A stretch of 64,000 nt of DNA. It comes from Terriglobales bacterium. GTDB taxonomy: Bacteria > Acidobacteriota > Terriglobia > Terriglobales > Acidobacteriaceae. The first letter of the stretch is position 1. Every line of letters starts with the position of its first letter. The notes under the pieces are model-generated. The model was not told the origin of the DNA and made no database searches. It was given only the letters and a program-made list of their open reading frames with translations. The stretch is from the NCBI GenBank assembly GCA_025934735.1, contig JAICWP010000022.1:1-64000 (forward strand), in the 5' to 3' direction. The position numbers and the translations under genes were made by a program. Below, piece after piece: positions 50,513 to 58,759 of the stretch.

Positions 50513-51760
50513 ATGACAGAGCGATACGAACTGCAGTGCCGGGAATGCCGAACAAGCGTCGGCAACCGGCCCTCGTCAGTCTGCGAAGAGTGTTTTTCTC
50601 CCCTGGAAGTGACCTATGACTATGATGACATCCGAACATGCCTGACCCGGGAAGCGATTGCGCAGCGGGCTCCGGGCATTTGGCGGTACCGGGAGCTGCT
50701 GCCGGTCGCCGATGAGTATGAGGCCACACTGCCCATCGGCTTCACCCCGCTGGTTCCCGCCCCGCAACTGGCCCGCCACTTCCGCTCCCGCCGGCTCTTC
50801 CTCAAGAACGATTGCTTCTGCTTCCCTACCCTGAGCTTTAAAGATCGCGTGGTGGCCATGGCCATGGCCCAGGCGCGCCGCTTCGGATTCGAAGTAGTGG
50901 GCTGTGCCTCCACCGGCAACCTGGCCAACGCGGTGGCGGCGCAAGCTGCCCGGGCCGGCTTGCGCGCCTGCGTGCTGATTCCCGCCGATCTGGAATCGGC
51001 CAAGGTCATCAATACCCAGGTCTATGGCGCGCGACTGGTGCGCGTCGCGGGCAACTACGACCAGGTAAACCGGCTGTGCTCGCAAATCGCCGACGCTTAC
51101 CACTGGGGCTTCGTGAACGTGAACCTGCGAGCTTACTACGCGGAGGGGTCGAAGACAGTTGGATACGAGATCGCCGAACAACTGGGCTGGCGGCTGCCGG
51201 ACAACGTGGTGGTGCCCATGGCCGGCGGTTCGCTGATCACCAAGATCAAGAAAGCGTTTGACGAGCTGGTGAAGCTCGGCCTGGTGGAGCCCAAGCCGGT
51301 AAAGATTTTTGGCGCGCAAGCCACCGGCTGCTCCCCCATCAGCACCGCGGTAAAGGGCGGCCAAACCGATATCGCTCCGCAAAAGCCGAGCACCGTGGCG
51401 CGTTCGCTGGCCATTGGCAATCCCGCCGACGGGCACTATGCCATCAAGGCCATCACCGGCAGCGGCGGCTGGGCGGAAGATGTTTCCGACAAGGAAGTGG
51501 TTGATGCCATGCAACTGCTGGCTGCCACCGAAGGCGTGTTCGCGGAAACCGCCGGCGGCGTTACCGTGGGCGTGGCCAGGAAGCTTTTCGCCCAGGGCCG
51601 CATTTCCCCCGAGGAGACGACCGTGCTATGCATCACCGGCAACGGGCTAAAAACCGTGGAAGCGCTGCAGGGGCGGCTCGAGCTGCCGGAGCCGATTCCG
51701 GCCAAGCTGGCCGCCTTTCAGGAACATATTGCCGATGAGGCCGAAGCGGTAGCTGTGTAA
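50513..51760 (+). CDS. thrC: Threonine synthase with N-terminal zinc ribbon
   Basis: 415 residues. A zinc ribbon at the N-terminus has C9-RE-C12 and C24-EE-C27. The PLP-dependent fold follows, with the Schiff-base lysine K110 in FPTLSFKDRVVAMAMAQAR, phosphate-binding ASTGNLANAVAAQAARAG and VVPMAGGSLITKIKKAF. It converts phosphohomoserine to threonine. The ATG at 50513 follows GAGGAGCC. It lies in the operon behind hom (85-bp gap). The ubiquitin-like sulfur carrier gene follows 77 bp on. No thrB is present in the window, so homoserine kinase lies elsewhere. Confidence 0.96.
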   Translation: MTERYELQCRECRTSVGNRPSSVCEECFSPLEVTYDYDDIRTCLTREAIAQRAPGIWRYRELLPVADEYEATLPIGFTPLVPAPQLARHFRSRRLFLKNDCFCFPTLSFKDRVVAMAMAQARRFGFEVVGCASTGNLANAVAAQAARAGLRACVLIPADLESAKVINTQVYGARLVRVAGNYDQVNRLCSQIADAYHWGFVNVNLRAYYAEGSKTVGYEIAEQLGWRLPDNVVVPMAGGSLITKIKKAFDELVKLGLVEPKPVKIFGAQATGCSPISTAVKGGQTDIAPQKPSTVARSLAIGNPADGHYAIKAITGSGGWAEDVSDKEVVDAMQLLAATEGVFAETAGGVTVGVARKLFAQGRISPEETTVLCITGNGLKTVEALQGRLELPEPIPAKLAAFQEHIADEAEAVAV

Positions 51761-51764
51761 AGAA

Positions 51765-51815
51765 ACAGCTTTTCAACTCGATGAAACATTGAAACCTGCG
51801 AAACATTGAAACGTT
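51765..51815. repeat. GAAACATTGAAAC word tract between thrC and moaD-like gene
   Basis: GATGAAACATTGAAACCTGC then GAAACATTGAAACG holds two copies of GAAACATTGAAAC about 19 bp apart. Related GTTTCAAG words occur at 33319-33346 and 38409-38430. Confidence 0.6.
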
Positions 51816-51837
51816 TATCTCATTACGGAGCACACTC

Positions 51838-52119
51838 ATGAGCATCCAGGTTCTTATTCCCACTCCGCTGCGCAAGCACACCAGCGGAGCCGGGCAAATT
51901 TCGTGCAACGCGGCCAGCCTCCCCGAACTGCTGGGAGTTCTGGGCCAGAGCTATCCCGAACTGCGGCGGCATATTTGCGACGAGCACGGAGAGCTGCGCC
52001 GCTTTCTGAATGTCTATGTGAATGAAGAAGACATTCGTTTCCTTGGGGGAAGCGACTACCGCTTTAGTGATGGCGACGAGGTGCTGCTGATTCCCTCCAT
52101 CGCCGGTGGCACGTCTTGA
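51838..52119 (+). CDS. ThiS/MoaD-family ubiquitin-like sulfur carrier with a GG-TS tail
   Basis: 93 residues with a beta-grasp fold: IQVLIPTPLRKHT, SLPELLGVLGQSYPEL, LRRFLNVYVNEEDIRFLGG, DEVLLIPSIAGGTS. The family ends in a di-glycine that is thiocarboxylated; here two residues (T92, S93) follow G90-G91, so the tail must be trimmed before use, as in CysO/Mec and HcyS/HcyD systems. The position behind thrC suggests a sulfur donor in a homocysteine- or cysteine-type pathway rather than molybdopterin synthesis. ACGGAG lies upstream of the ATG at 51838. The processing protease is not in the window. Confidence 0.85.
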   Translation: MSIQVLIPTPLRKHTSGAGQISCNAASLPELLGVLGQSYPELRRHICDEHGELRRFLNVYVNEEDIRFLGGSDYRFSDGDEVLLIPSIAGGTS

Positions 52120-52120
52120 A

Positions 52121-52519
52121 TTATGAGGAGTGCTGATGTCCCGCCACCTCGCACGTGCGATGGGGAACTGGCGGCGCGTGTGCCAGGAGATCGGCCACCT
52201 CGGCCAGCATTTCCTTGGGATTCTCCTGCAAGGGGATCAGGTAATGCGGGCAAGCCTCTTGGGGAATTTCTGTCCATCTGCCCCGAACAAAGGCTATCTT
52301 CTGCTCGGATCGTACCGACCGTAATTCCTGGCAGCCCCGCAGGGCTGCGTCGCCTGCATCCAGCAGGTTCAGGATAACCAGCTCGTAGCCGCTTTGCTGC
52401 AGCCGCCGTTTCGCTCCATCCAAATCGCGGCAGGCGTCCACCTCATGACCTTCTTCGCGGAGCAGATCACCCAATACCACTCGAAAAGACGGCTCATTGC
52501 ACACGAGTAAGACACTCAT
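52121..52519 (-). CDS. Degenerate receiver-domain (pseudo-receiver) protein
   Basis: 132 residues with a CheY-like fold: MSVLLVCNEPSFRVVLGDLLREEGHEVDACRD. The phospho-acceptor position is N51 in LVILNLLDAG where Asp is expected, and the acidic pair at the start reads N8-E9. It therefore cannot be phosphorylated in the usual way and may act as a constitutive docking or decoy protein. The ATG at 52519 follows GGGAGGG; upstream ORF extension is unlikely. It converges with the MoaD-like gene. Confidence 0.75.
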   Translation of the reverse strand: MSVLLVCNEPSFRVVLGDLLREEGHEVDACRDLDGAKRRLQQSGYELVILNLLDAGDAALRGCQELRSVRSEQKIAFVRGRWTEIPQEACPHYLIPLQENPKEMLAEVADLLAHAPPVPHRTCEVAGHQHSS

Positions 52520-52730
52520 GACAGCCCTCCCTCGCGGTAGGAATGTTTTTGATTGTGGCGCTAGAAGATTTCGATGCGCGGTAGGTACGAAACGTGCTTC
52601 CCCGAACCCAAGCGGCGCCTGCCCCGGAACTCTGGCGTGCAAGCAGCGTCTCTACCGTGGTTTCCACGGTTCCCGACAAAAAGAAAGCGGCGCCTGCCGA
52701 GGCGCCGCATGGTTCCAGTCCGCTGGCGTG

Positions 52731-53330
52731 CTACTTCTGGCTGATCATCGGGCCTGCTTCCGTGATGCTGCCCTTCACCAGTTCGGTTTCGATCTTCAGC
52801 TTCTGATTGGGACGAACCGTGACCTCGGTTTCAAATGTCTGGTACCCGGGCAAGGCTATGCGTACCCGGTGCGTGTCGGGGGTGACCAGGAGACCGCGTC
52901 CCATCCCATTGAATTCGTCGGCGTGCCCGAGGAAGCGGCCATCAATGAAAACAGCGGCTCGGCCCGGCTTCACGGAAATCTTCAGCTCAGCGGTTTCCTT
53001 GGGCATGGGCAGGGTCGCGTCCTTCACGAGCCTGACTTTGAGCATGACCACTTGGCCCGGTTCCAGCACGGATTCGTCGCTGAAATCTTTGTACCCAGCC
53101 TGGCGCACCGCAATCTCGTGCTTGCCGGGGAGAAGAAGGATTTGCTTGTCGCCTTTCAATTCATCCAGATAACCCACGTACTGCCCGTCCACCCACACCC
53201 CGGCGTTCCTCTCCACGCTGGTGGCGCCGGAGAACCTGACCTCGGCGAGGATCTGATTGTCAGCTGCCAGCGCGGTGCCCAGGCCTACAAAACACCAGAT
53301 TAGCGCTGTTACAAGAAGGGATTTCAACAC
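52731..53330 (-). CDS. Exported protein with two PEGA domains
   Basis: 199 residues. Signal peptide LLVTALIWCFVGLGTALA. Two PEGA-like units follow: NAGVWVDGQYVGYLDELKGD..LPGKHEIAVRQAGYKDF (about residues 42-85) and GRAAVFIDGRFLGHADEFNG..TPDTHRVRIALPGYQTF. PEGA repeats are small beta domains found in surface-layer and other cell-surface proteins. The GTG at 53330 follows GGAGGTAGT, a strong Shine-Dalgarno. The role is probably structural, outside the cytoplasm. Confidence 0.8.
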   Translation of the reverse strand: MLKSLLVTALIWCFVGLGTALAADNQILAEVRFSGATSVERNAGVWVDGQYVGYLDELKGDKQILLLPGKHEIAVRQAGYKDFSDESVLEPGQVVMLKVRLVKDATLPMPKETAELKISVKPGRAAVFIDGRFLGHADEFNGMGRGLLVTPDTHRVRIALPGYQTFETEVTVRPNQKLKIETELVKGSITEAGPMISQK

Positions 53331-53485
53331 ACTACCTCCGATCAGAATGTTCCTGGGGTATTCAGTTGAGTGGCGTAGTGAGAGCATGATACCACCCATC
53401 TCGCCAGACTAGTATCAATTTGAGTTCGTTTGTAGCTGACCTATTTGAGGATTCCCCTCATCTAACTGTTGACAAGGAGGCAGCA

Positions 53486-53710
53486 ATGGCGGATCAGTTG
53501 TGGTGGACGGATGAAGATGAGCTTGCGCAGGCTCTCGCGGACAAATATCCACAGATCAACCCTCGCGAGGTGCGTTTGCGCGATCTGTGCACGTTTGTAG
53601 CCGGGCTCCCCACTTTTGCCGACGATCCCAACGCCACCAATGAAGACCAACTGCAAGGGATTCAGGACGCCTGGTACGCGGAATACGAGGATCGCCGGCG
53701 GGTGGCGTAG
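53486..53710 (+). CDS. iscX: IscX (YfhJ)-like iron-sulfur assembly protein
   Basis: 74 residues: LWWTDEDELAQALADKYPQINPREVRLRDLCTFVAGLPTFADDPNATNEDQLQGIQDAWYAEYE, very close to IscX (WT-D-x-x-x-x-ALAD-x-x-P...D-DP-x-x-x-NE). IscX binds IscS and iron and modulates cluster assembly. AAGGAGG lies just before the ATG. It is isolated from any isc operon, which is unusual. Confidence 0.85.
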   Translation: MADQLWWTDEDELAQALADKYPQINPREVRLRDLCTFVAGLPTFADDPNATNEDQLQGIQDAWYAEYEDRRRVA

Positions 53711-53840
53711 CAGCCTGCGATTTACGAAACCAGCCGAAGCCCAGGCAGCGCCCGGTGTACTACTTCGCCCGCGCACTTAGTCCTTTCGTACACTCACGTT
53801 CAACGTATTGCGAGAGATAATTCTTAAAACTTGCAGCAAA

Positions 53841-53868
53841 AGCAGGGCCTTCGCTCCGCTCAGGCGGC
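53841..53868. repeat. Interspersed ~29-bp element, copy 3 (diverged)
   Basis: AGCAGGGCCTTCGCTCCGCT then CAGGCGGC shares AGCAG..CCTTCGCT.CGCTCAGG with the copies at 29324 and 33954. It lies 14 bp upstream of the PilZ start. Confidence 0.6.
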
Positions 53869-53882
53869 AGCACATAACTGCC

Positions 53883-54254
53883 ATGGAGAGGCACTTCCCA
53901 AGAGTTGCGGCCGACGTACCAATGGTGGCCACCGTCATTGGCGATCGCGATGTTTGCGCCCTGCAGGGACGCTGCACCGTCGTTTCTCAAAGCGGGCTGG
54001 GCGCCCTGCTCCCTGGAGACATCCCGCTGGGGGATGTTGTACTGCTGGAACTCCATTTCCCCAATTCCCCGGAAACGCTTCGCGTCCGAGCTACGGTGAG
54101 GCACAGCCAGCGCCCAAATTATGGGCTGGAATTTCTCACGCTAAGTGATGAGGGGCGCCGGGTCATCGCGCGTTATTGCGAACTGCGCGGCCGCCCAACC
54201 CGAGAGCTGCTGATTAACATTCTGCGCAAACACTTTCTGGGACGCGAAGGTTAA
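53883..54254 (+). CDS. PilZ-domain protein
   Basis: About 123 residues. The region from R7 onward (ERHFPRVAADVPM, then CTVVSQSGLGALLPGDIPLGDVVLLELHFP) has the PilZ order: an R-x-x-x-R-like start and a D/N-x-S-x-x-G motif here read as VSQSGLG. These are the residues that contact cyclic di-GMP, although the first motif is degenerate. It probably acts as a c-di-GMP effector alongside the HD-GYP protein at 41 kb. ATG 53883 was chosen. Confidence 0.72.
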   Translation: MERHFPRVAADVPMVATVIGDRDVCALQGRCTVVSQSGLGALLPGDIPLGDVVLLELHFPNSPETLRVRATVRHSQRPNYGLEFLTLSDEGRRVIARYCELRGRPTRELLINILRKHFLGREG

Positions 54255-54351
54255 AACCATCAGCCAGGCTGCCGAAGATATTTGCCGTCGTTCCGACATT
54301 CTTTCCAATAGTGCCTGGGCGGTAAATTCCATTTTTCCGGTGCGGTGAAAC

Positions 54352-55377
54352 CTATGGCACGAAGATAGCTTTCGGCAGCATCACATGTACGCCCACGCTG
54401 CCATCCACTAATTGGGTGACATCCACATCGCCGGCTACGCTGGTCAGCATGTAAGCATCATCCCGGCTCATGTGTTTTTCATTGACCAGAAACTCCACCA
54501 TCTGCCGCACCGCGATGCGGGTAGCCTCATACAGATTAGAGTGGAATCCCATGCTGATGTAGTGAGTTGGAGTTTCAGCGCGAGGATAGTTCTGGCCGGT
54601 ACTTTTGTGGAGGATGAACTGCAAGGTTCCTACCAGCGACGTTTCCAGAGCGGTGATATCCACCTCGCCATTGCCTTGGCCGGTGTGTCCATCTCCCACC
54701 TCAAACAGCGCGCCCGGCGCCCACACGGGCAAGTACAAAGTACTGCCCTCTACCAATTCTTTATTGTCCATGTTGCCGGCATGGATTCCTGGAGGAGCGC
54801 TGTCAACCCGGCCATATTCAGGCGGAGGAGCCACGCCCATGCTGCCGAAGAAGGGATGCAAAGGAATTTCGATACCCGGCGCAAACCTTGCCATCATGCG
54901 TTCACGGTCTAAGGGGATAATCTTTATCTTGTGGTATGGGAAATCCTCCGGCAAGAAACCTCGTGTCGGCCCAAAAGCGTTGTAGGCATATGGAATGGCC
55001 AACTCGATCTTCTGAATGCGGACCTCCAGGGTATCCCCAGGTTCTGCGCCTTCGACATACACCGGGCCATCCAGTATGTGTCCGCCGGGCCCTTTGTTCG
55101 TAACCTGTTTATATATGTTGCGAAGGCTCTGCTGAACCTGGTCTGCAGGCAGGCCCGCCTTCTCCAGTCCCGCGGGGCTGTTGGTGATTAAGGTTTCAAA
55201 TTCCACCGTATCGCCGGAATGGATATGCAGGACCGGAGCAGCAGCCGCATCGTAATAACCCCAGGCCACTGTTGTCGGCGTGGCTTTCAGATGATAAGTA
55301 TGTCCGCCACCATCTTGCTTTCCACTCTGCGCAAAGGTAAAGGCTGACATCAGACAAAGTATTGCCAGTTTGCGCAT
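54352..55377 (-). CDS. Exported acetamidase/formamidase family protein
   Basis: About 341 residues. Signal peptide MRKLAILCLMSAFTFAQ. The FmdA/AmdA fold is seen in HSGDTVEFETLITNSPAG, GPVYVEGAEPGDTLEVRIQKIE, PLHPFFGSMGVAPPPEYGRVDSAPPGIHAGNMDNKELV and LPVWAPGALFEVGDGHTGQGNGEVDITALE. Most relatives are cytoplasmic amidases releasing ammonia; this one is exported. The ATG at 55377 follows GGGAG. The substrate is uncertain. Confidence 0.85.
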   Translation of the reverse strand: MRKLAILCLMSAFTFAQSGKQDGGGHTYHLKATPTTVAWGYYDAAAAPVLHIHSGDTVEFETLITNSPAGLEKAGLPADQVQQSLRNIYKQVTNKGPGGHILDGPVYVEGAEPGDTLEVRIQKIELAIPYAYNAFGPTRGFLPEDFPYHKIKIIPLDRERMMARFAPGIEIPLHPFFGSMGVAPPPEYGRVDSAPPGIHAGNMDNKELVEGSTLYLPVWAPGALFEVGDGHTGQGNGEVDITALETSLVGTLQFILHKSTGQNYPRAETPTHYISMGFHSNLYEATRIAVRQMVEFLVNEKHMSRDDAYMLTSVAGDVDVTQLVDGSVGVHVMLPKAIFVP

Positions 55378-55568
55378 CTCTCTACTCCCTGCAATTCGAA
55401 ACAGCGCGCCAGTATATACAGTTCCAGATACAACGGTAAGCAGCATCGAATCTCGGGTGCAAACGTGATTAACTGTGAAGTACTCTCGCAGTGGTAATAA
55501 TCAGCACACAGCGCGTATGATAGCCGGGCGTTTATAGTGGGAACTCATTAAAGAGAGAGGATTGGAGA

Positions 55569-55814
55569 ATGGCTAATTTAACTGCGGTAATGAAGCAGCT
55601 TCGCAGTGAGCGCGATCGCGCAGCGCGAGAACTGGATCGCCTGGATGCCGCAATATCCGCACTCGACCGTGTTGCGGGCAGGAATGGGCGAAGGAGCGCA
55701 GGCGGAAGGAGGGGCCGCAGACCGCGGAGGACGATGTCCGCGGCGGCACGCGCCAGGATTGCGGCGGCGCAGCGGGCGCGCTGGGCAAAAGTGAAGCAGC
55801 AGAAAGCAAAGTAG
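55569..55814 (+). CDS. Small basic coiled-coil protein
   Basis: 81 residues. An N-terminal coiled coil (LTAVMKQLRSERDRAARELDRLDAAISAL) is followed by a very basic middle (GRRSAGGRRGRRPRRT) and MSAAARARIAAAQRARWAKVK, a motif that resembles the short tails of histone-like or other nucleic-acid-binding proteins. AGAGAGAGGATTGGAG precedes the ATG. It has its own terminator (55851-55888). Probably binds nucleic acid, by composition only. Confidence 0.68.
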   Translation: MANLTAVMKQLRSERDRAARELDRLDAAISALDRVAGRNGRRSAGGRRGRRPRRTMSAAARARIAAAQRARWAKVKQQKAK

Positions 55815-55850
55815 CCGCAGTCCATGGGCGCCTAATGGTGCGCAGAGTCA

Positions 55851-55888
55851 AAGCTGGCCGCTCGAACTATTGAGCGGCTTTGCTTTTG
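55851..55888 (+). terminator. Rho-independent terminator
   Basis: GCCGCTC (55857-55863) pairs with GAGCGGC (55872-55878) around GAACTATT, followed by TTTGCTTTTG. It is placed 37 bp after the small basic protein gene. Confidence 0.85.
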
Positions 55889-56076
55889 TAAATTCAACGT
55901 ACAGTAATACTTCCACTGTGTTGCAATCGAGAGCCGCTAGTGGGCGGCGAATAAAGGCTTGTTAGCTACTGGGTAGAACGCCGGAGCGTTGCCACTGGAC
56001 AGGTCGGCTCTGCATCGTCTGTTTCTTGAGTGCAAGCGCCGGAAGATTTGGTATAGTCTGCCTCCCGAGGTGTCTC

Positions 56077-56970
56077 ATGGCGCGAATTGTCCGCTGCGGC
56101 CTTATCCAGGCACATAACGTGCTCGATGCCAGCCACACGCTGCCGCAAATCAAGAAAGCGATGATCGAAAAGCACACAAAGTTCATCGAGAAGGCCGCGC
56201 AGAAGAAGGTGCAGATCCTTTGCCTGCAGGAGCTGTTCTACGGCCCGTACTTCTGTGCCGAGCAGAATGCACGCTGGTACGAGCTGGCCGAACCGGTTCC
56301 GGATGGCCCCACCACCAAGCTCATGCGCAAGCTGGCGGCCCGCCACCACATGACTTTGGTTGTCCCGGTATATGAACAGCCAATGCCGGGAGTGTACTTC
56401 AACACCGCCGCCGTGATTGATGCCGACGGAAGCTACCTGGGAAAGTACCGCAAACACCACATTCCCCACTGCCACCCAGGATTTTGGGAGAAGTTCTACT
56501 TCACTCCCGGCGACCTGGGGTATCCCGTCTTCCAGACCAAACACGCGCGGGTGGGCGTTTACATCTGTTACGACCGGCACTTCCCCGAAGGGGCGCGCAT
56601 CCTGGGCCTGAACGGAGCCGAAATTGTGTTCAACCCCTCGGCGACGGTGGCCGGTTTGTCGGAATATCTCTGGGAACTGGAGCAGCCGGCGCACGCGGTG
56701 GCCAATGGCTACTTTGTGGGCGCGATCAACCGCGTGGGCGAAGAAAAGCCGTGGAGCATCGGCGAGTTTTACGGCAAAAGCTACTTCTGCGATCCGCGGG
56801 GCAAAATCGTGGCCCAGGCCAGCCGCGATAAGGACGAACTGGTGACGGCGGACCTGGACCTCGACATGATCGCTAAGGTGCGGCAGACCTGGCAGTTCTT
56901 CCGTGATCGCCGTCCTGAAACCTATTCCCCGCTGACTTTGCAATCCGCATCGAGCGCGGCAGCAGACTGA
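56077..56970 (+). CDS. Beta-ureidopropionase / N-carbamoyl amino-acid hydrolase (nitrilase family)
   Basis: 297 residues. The Glu-Lys-Cys triad is visible: E52 in LCLQELFYGPYF, K125 in LGKYRKHHIP and C164 in VYICYDRHFPE. The sequence HCHPGFWEKFYFTPGDLGYPVF is typical of carbamoyl-amino-acid hydrolases. It hydrolyses N-carbamoyl-beta-alanine to beta-alanine, CO2 and ammonia, the last step of the reductive pyrimidine pathway. It lies immediately before the NCS1 permease (11-bp gap) and near dihydropyrimidinase and an aminotransferase. ATG 56077 fits the family start. Confidence 0.9.
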   Translation: MARIVRCGLIQAHNVLDASHTLPQIKKAMIEKHTKFIEKAAQKKVQILCLQELFYGPYFCAEQNARWYELAEPVPDGPTTKLMRKLAARHHMTLVVPVYEQPMPGVYFNTAAVIDADGSYLGKYRKHHIPHCHPGFWEKFYFTPGDLGYPVFQTKHARVGVYICYDRHFPEGARILGLNGAEIVFNPSATVAGLSEYLWELEQPAHAVANGYFVGAINRVGEEKPWSIGEFYGKSYFCDPRGKIVAQASRDKDELVTADLDLDMIAKVRQTWQFFRDRRPETYSPLTLQSASSAAAD

Positions 56971-56981
56971 GGCTTTCAGCC

Positions 56982-58415
56982 ATGGCTGCCACCCCGTCCT
57001 CAACGGCGCAATCGCGAGTAGCCGGGAGCTCGCTCTACAACCCTGACCTGGCGCCGGTTCCGGCAGAGCGACGTACCTGGACCACCTACAACTACGCTGC
57101 CCTATGGATCTCGATGTCGGTGAATATTCTCACCTACATGCTGGCCGCCAGCTTGATCCAGGGGGGCATGAATTGGAAGCAGGCGTTGGCCACAGTGTTC
57201 GTGGGCAACTGTATCGTTCTGGCGCCGATGCTGCTGAACTCGCACCCAGGCGCCCGCTACGGCATTCCCTTTCCGATTCTGGCGCGGGCTTCCTTCGGCG
57301 TGCTGGGAGCGAATCTGGCGGCGCTGCTGCGGGCCATTGTGGCCTGCGGGTGGTTCGGCATTCAAACCTGGATTGGCGGCGAAGCCATTAACACTCTGGT
57401 GGCTACACTCTGGCCGCATTGGAAACAGGTGCCGCTGGGGCCCTGGCTGTGCTTTTTCCTGTTCTGGCTAATTAATCTGGTCGTGATCATCAAAGGTGTG
57501 GACGGGATCCGTGCCTTGCAGGGAGTCAGCGCGCCGGTGCTGATCGGAGTTGGGCTTCTGCTCCTGGCCTGGGCTTATCGGGCGGCGCATGGTTTCGGAC
57601 CCATGCTGGCGGCGCCTTCAAAATTCGCGAACTTCCCTGACTTTCTCAAGTTCTTCGTTCCGGCGCTGAACGGAACCGTGGGCTTCTGGGCCACGCTTTC
57701 TCTGAACATCCCCGATTTCACCCGCTTTGCCCGCGGAGTGCGGCAGCAGGCCGTGGGGCAGGCGGTGGCGCTGCCCACCACCATGGCGCTCTACTCCTTC
57801 ATTGGCATCGCGGTTACTTCGGCGACCGTGGTGATCTATGGCAGCGCCATCTGGGACCCGGTGCAACTGCTCAGCCGCTTTCATTCCCGGCTGGCGGTGG
57901 TGGTGGCGTTGCTGGCCATTCTCCTGGCCACGCTGAATGTCAACATTGGAGCGAACGTGGTTTCGCCGGCCAATGATTTTTCCAACCTGCGCCCGCGGCT
58001 CATCAGCTTCCGCACCGGCGGCATCATCACCTGCTTCGCGGGCGTGGCTATGATGCCCTGGAAGCTCTTGGCCAACTACAAGACTTTTATTCTGGGCTGG
58101 CTGAGCGGGTACGCTGCGCTGCTGGGGCCTCTGGCCGGCATCATGATTTGCGATTATTACCTGGTTCGGCGGCGCTCGCTGCTGGTGGATGACCTGTATC
58201 TCCGCGGAGGAGCCTACGAATATGCCGGGGGCGTGAACTGGCGGGCGGTTGCTGCGCTGGCGATTGGCGCCGGGGTGGCGCTGGCCGGACTTGCCATTCC
58301 GACGTTCCGGTTTCTGTACGACTATTCCTGGTTCGTGGGCTTCGGGGTCGCGTTTACCGCCTACTACACGTTCATGTACTCAGCCCGTACTTCCGAATCT
58401 GTATCTGCCTCCTAA
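56982..58415 (+). CDS. NCS1-family nucleobase/hydantoin:cation symporter
   Basis: 477 residues with about 12 membrane helices. Signature segments are NPDLAPVPAERRTWTTYNYAALWISMSVN, GARYGIPFPILARASFGVLGAN, GWFGIQTWIGGEAIN and NIPDFTRFARGVRQQAVGQA, found in transporters of uracil, allantoin and hydantoins (Mhp1-type). It begins 11 bp after the ureidopropionase stop, so both are co-transcribed, supporting uptake of pyrimidines or hydantoins for degradation. Confidence 0.92.
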   Translation: MAATPSSTAQSRVAGSSLYNPDLAPVPAERRTWTTYNYAALWISMSVNILTYMLAASLIQGGMNWKQALATVFVGNCIVLAPMLLNSHPGARYGIPFPILARASFGVLGANLAALLRAIVACGWFGIQTWIGGEAINTLVATLWPHWKQVPLGPWLCFFLFWLINLVVIIKGVDGIRALQGVSAPVLIGVGLLLLAWAYRAAHGFGPMLAAPSKFANFPDFLKFFVPALNGTVGFWATLSLNIPDFTRFARGVRQQAVGQAVALPTTMALYSFIGIAVTSATVVIYGSAIWDPVQLLSRFHSRLAVVVALLAILLATLNVNIGANVVSPANDFSNLRPRLISFRTGGIITCFAGVAMMPWKLLANYKTFILGWLSGYAALLGPLAGIMICDYYLVRRRSLLVDDLYLRGGAYEYAGGVNWRAVAALAIGAGVALAGLAIPTFRFLYDYSWFVGFGVAFTAYYTFMYSARTSESVSAS

Positions 58416-58759
58416 GCAGCTCTGGAAGTCGCCGTACGTAATGTTTGGAGTTGCATGAACGCCCGCGGATCCTTATGTCAATTGTAAACAGTCAACTGAG
58501 GGAGCCCTCGGCTACAGTATGGGAGGTCATCTCATAAAACATCAGCTACTTACGTCTCCACAAACGATGACTGTCGATAAATCCCTTAGCACTCTTCATC
58601 GCCAAAAATGCAATCTTTTGCGCTTTATGGAAAAAACTTGGTGCACAGGCGATCGGTATTCGGTCGCGGGATGCTCAGCTCATCCGGGGTTCACGAAGTC
58701 GCTTGCCTCTGTGATGGACAGGGCCTAATCTTAATTAACAGTAGTGGGGTGTAATACCT
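58416..58759. other. Intergenic region between the NCS1 permease and inositol oxygenase genes
   Basis: This 344-bp gap is AT-richer than its surroundings. It contains a GAGGGAGCCCTC inverted repeat near 58498 and TACAGTAT as a possible -10. A 69-codon ORF at 58519 lacks a ribosome site and recognisable content. No gene or RNA was identified. Confidence 0.4.

Noticed and set aside
49027-50565. Minus-strand ORF of 512 codons opposite hom
   Set aside because: Shadow frame of hom and the thrC start.
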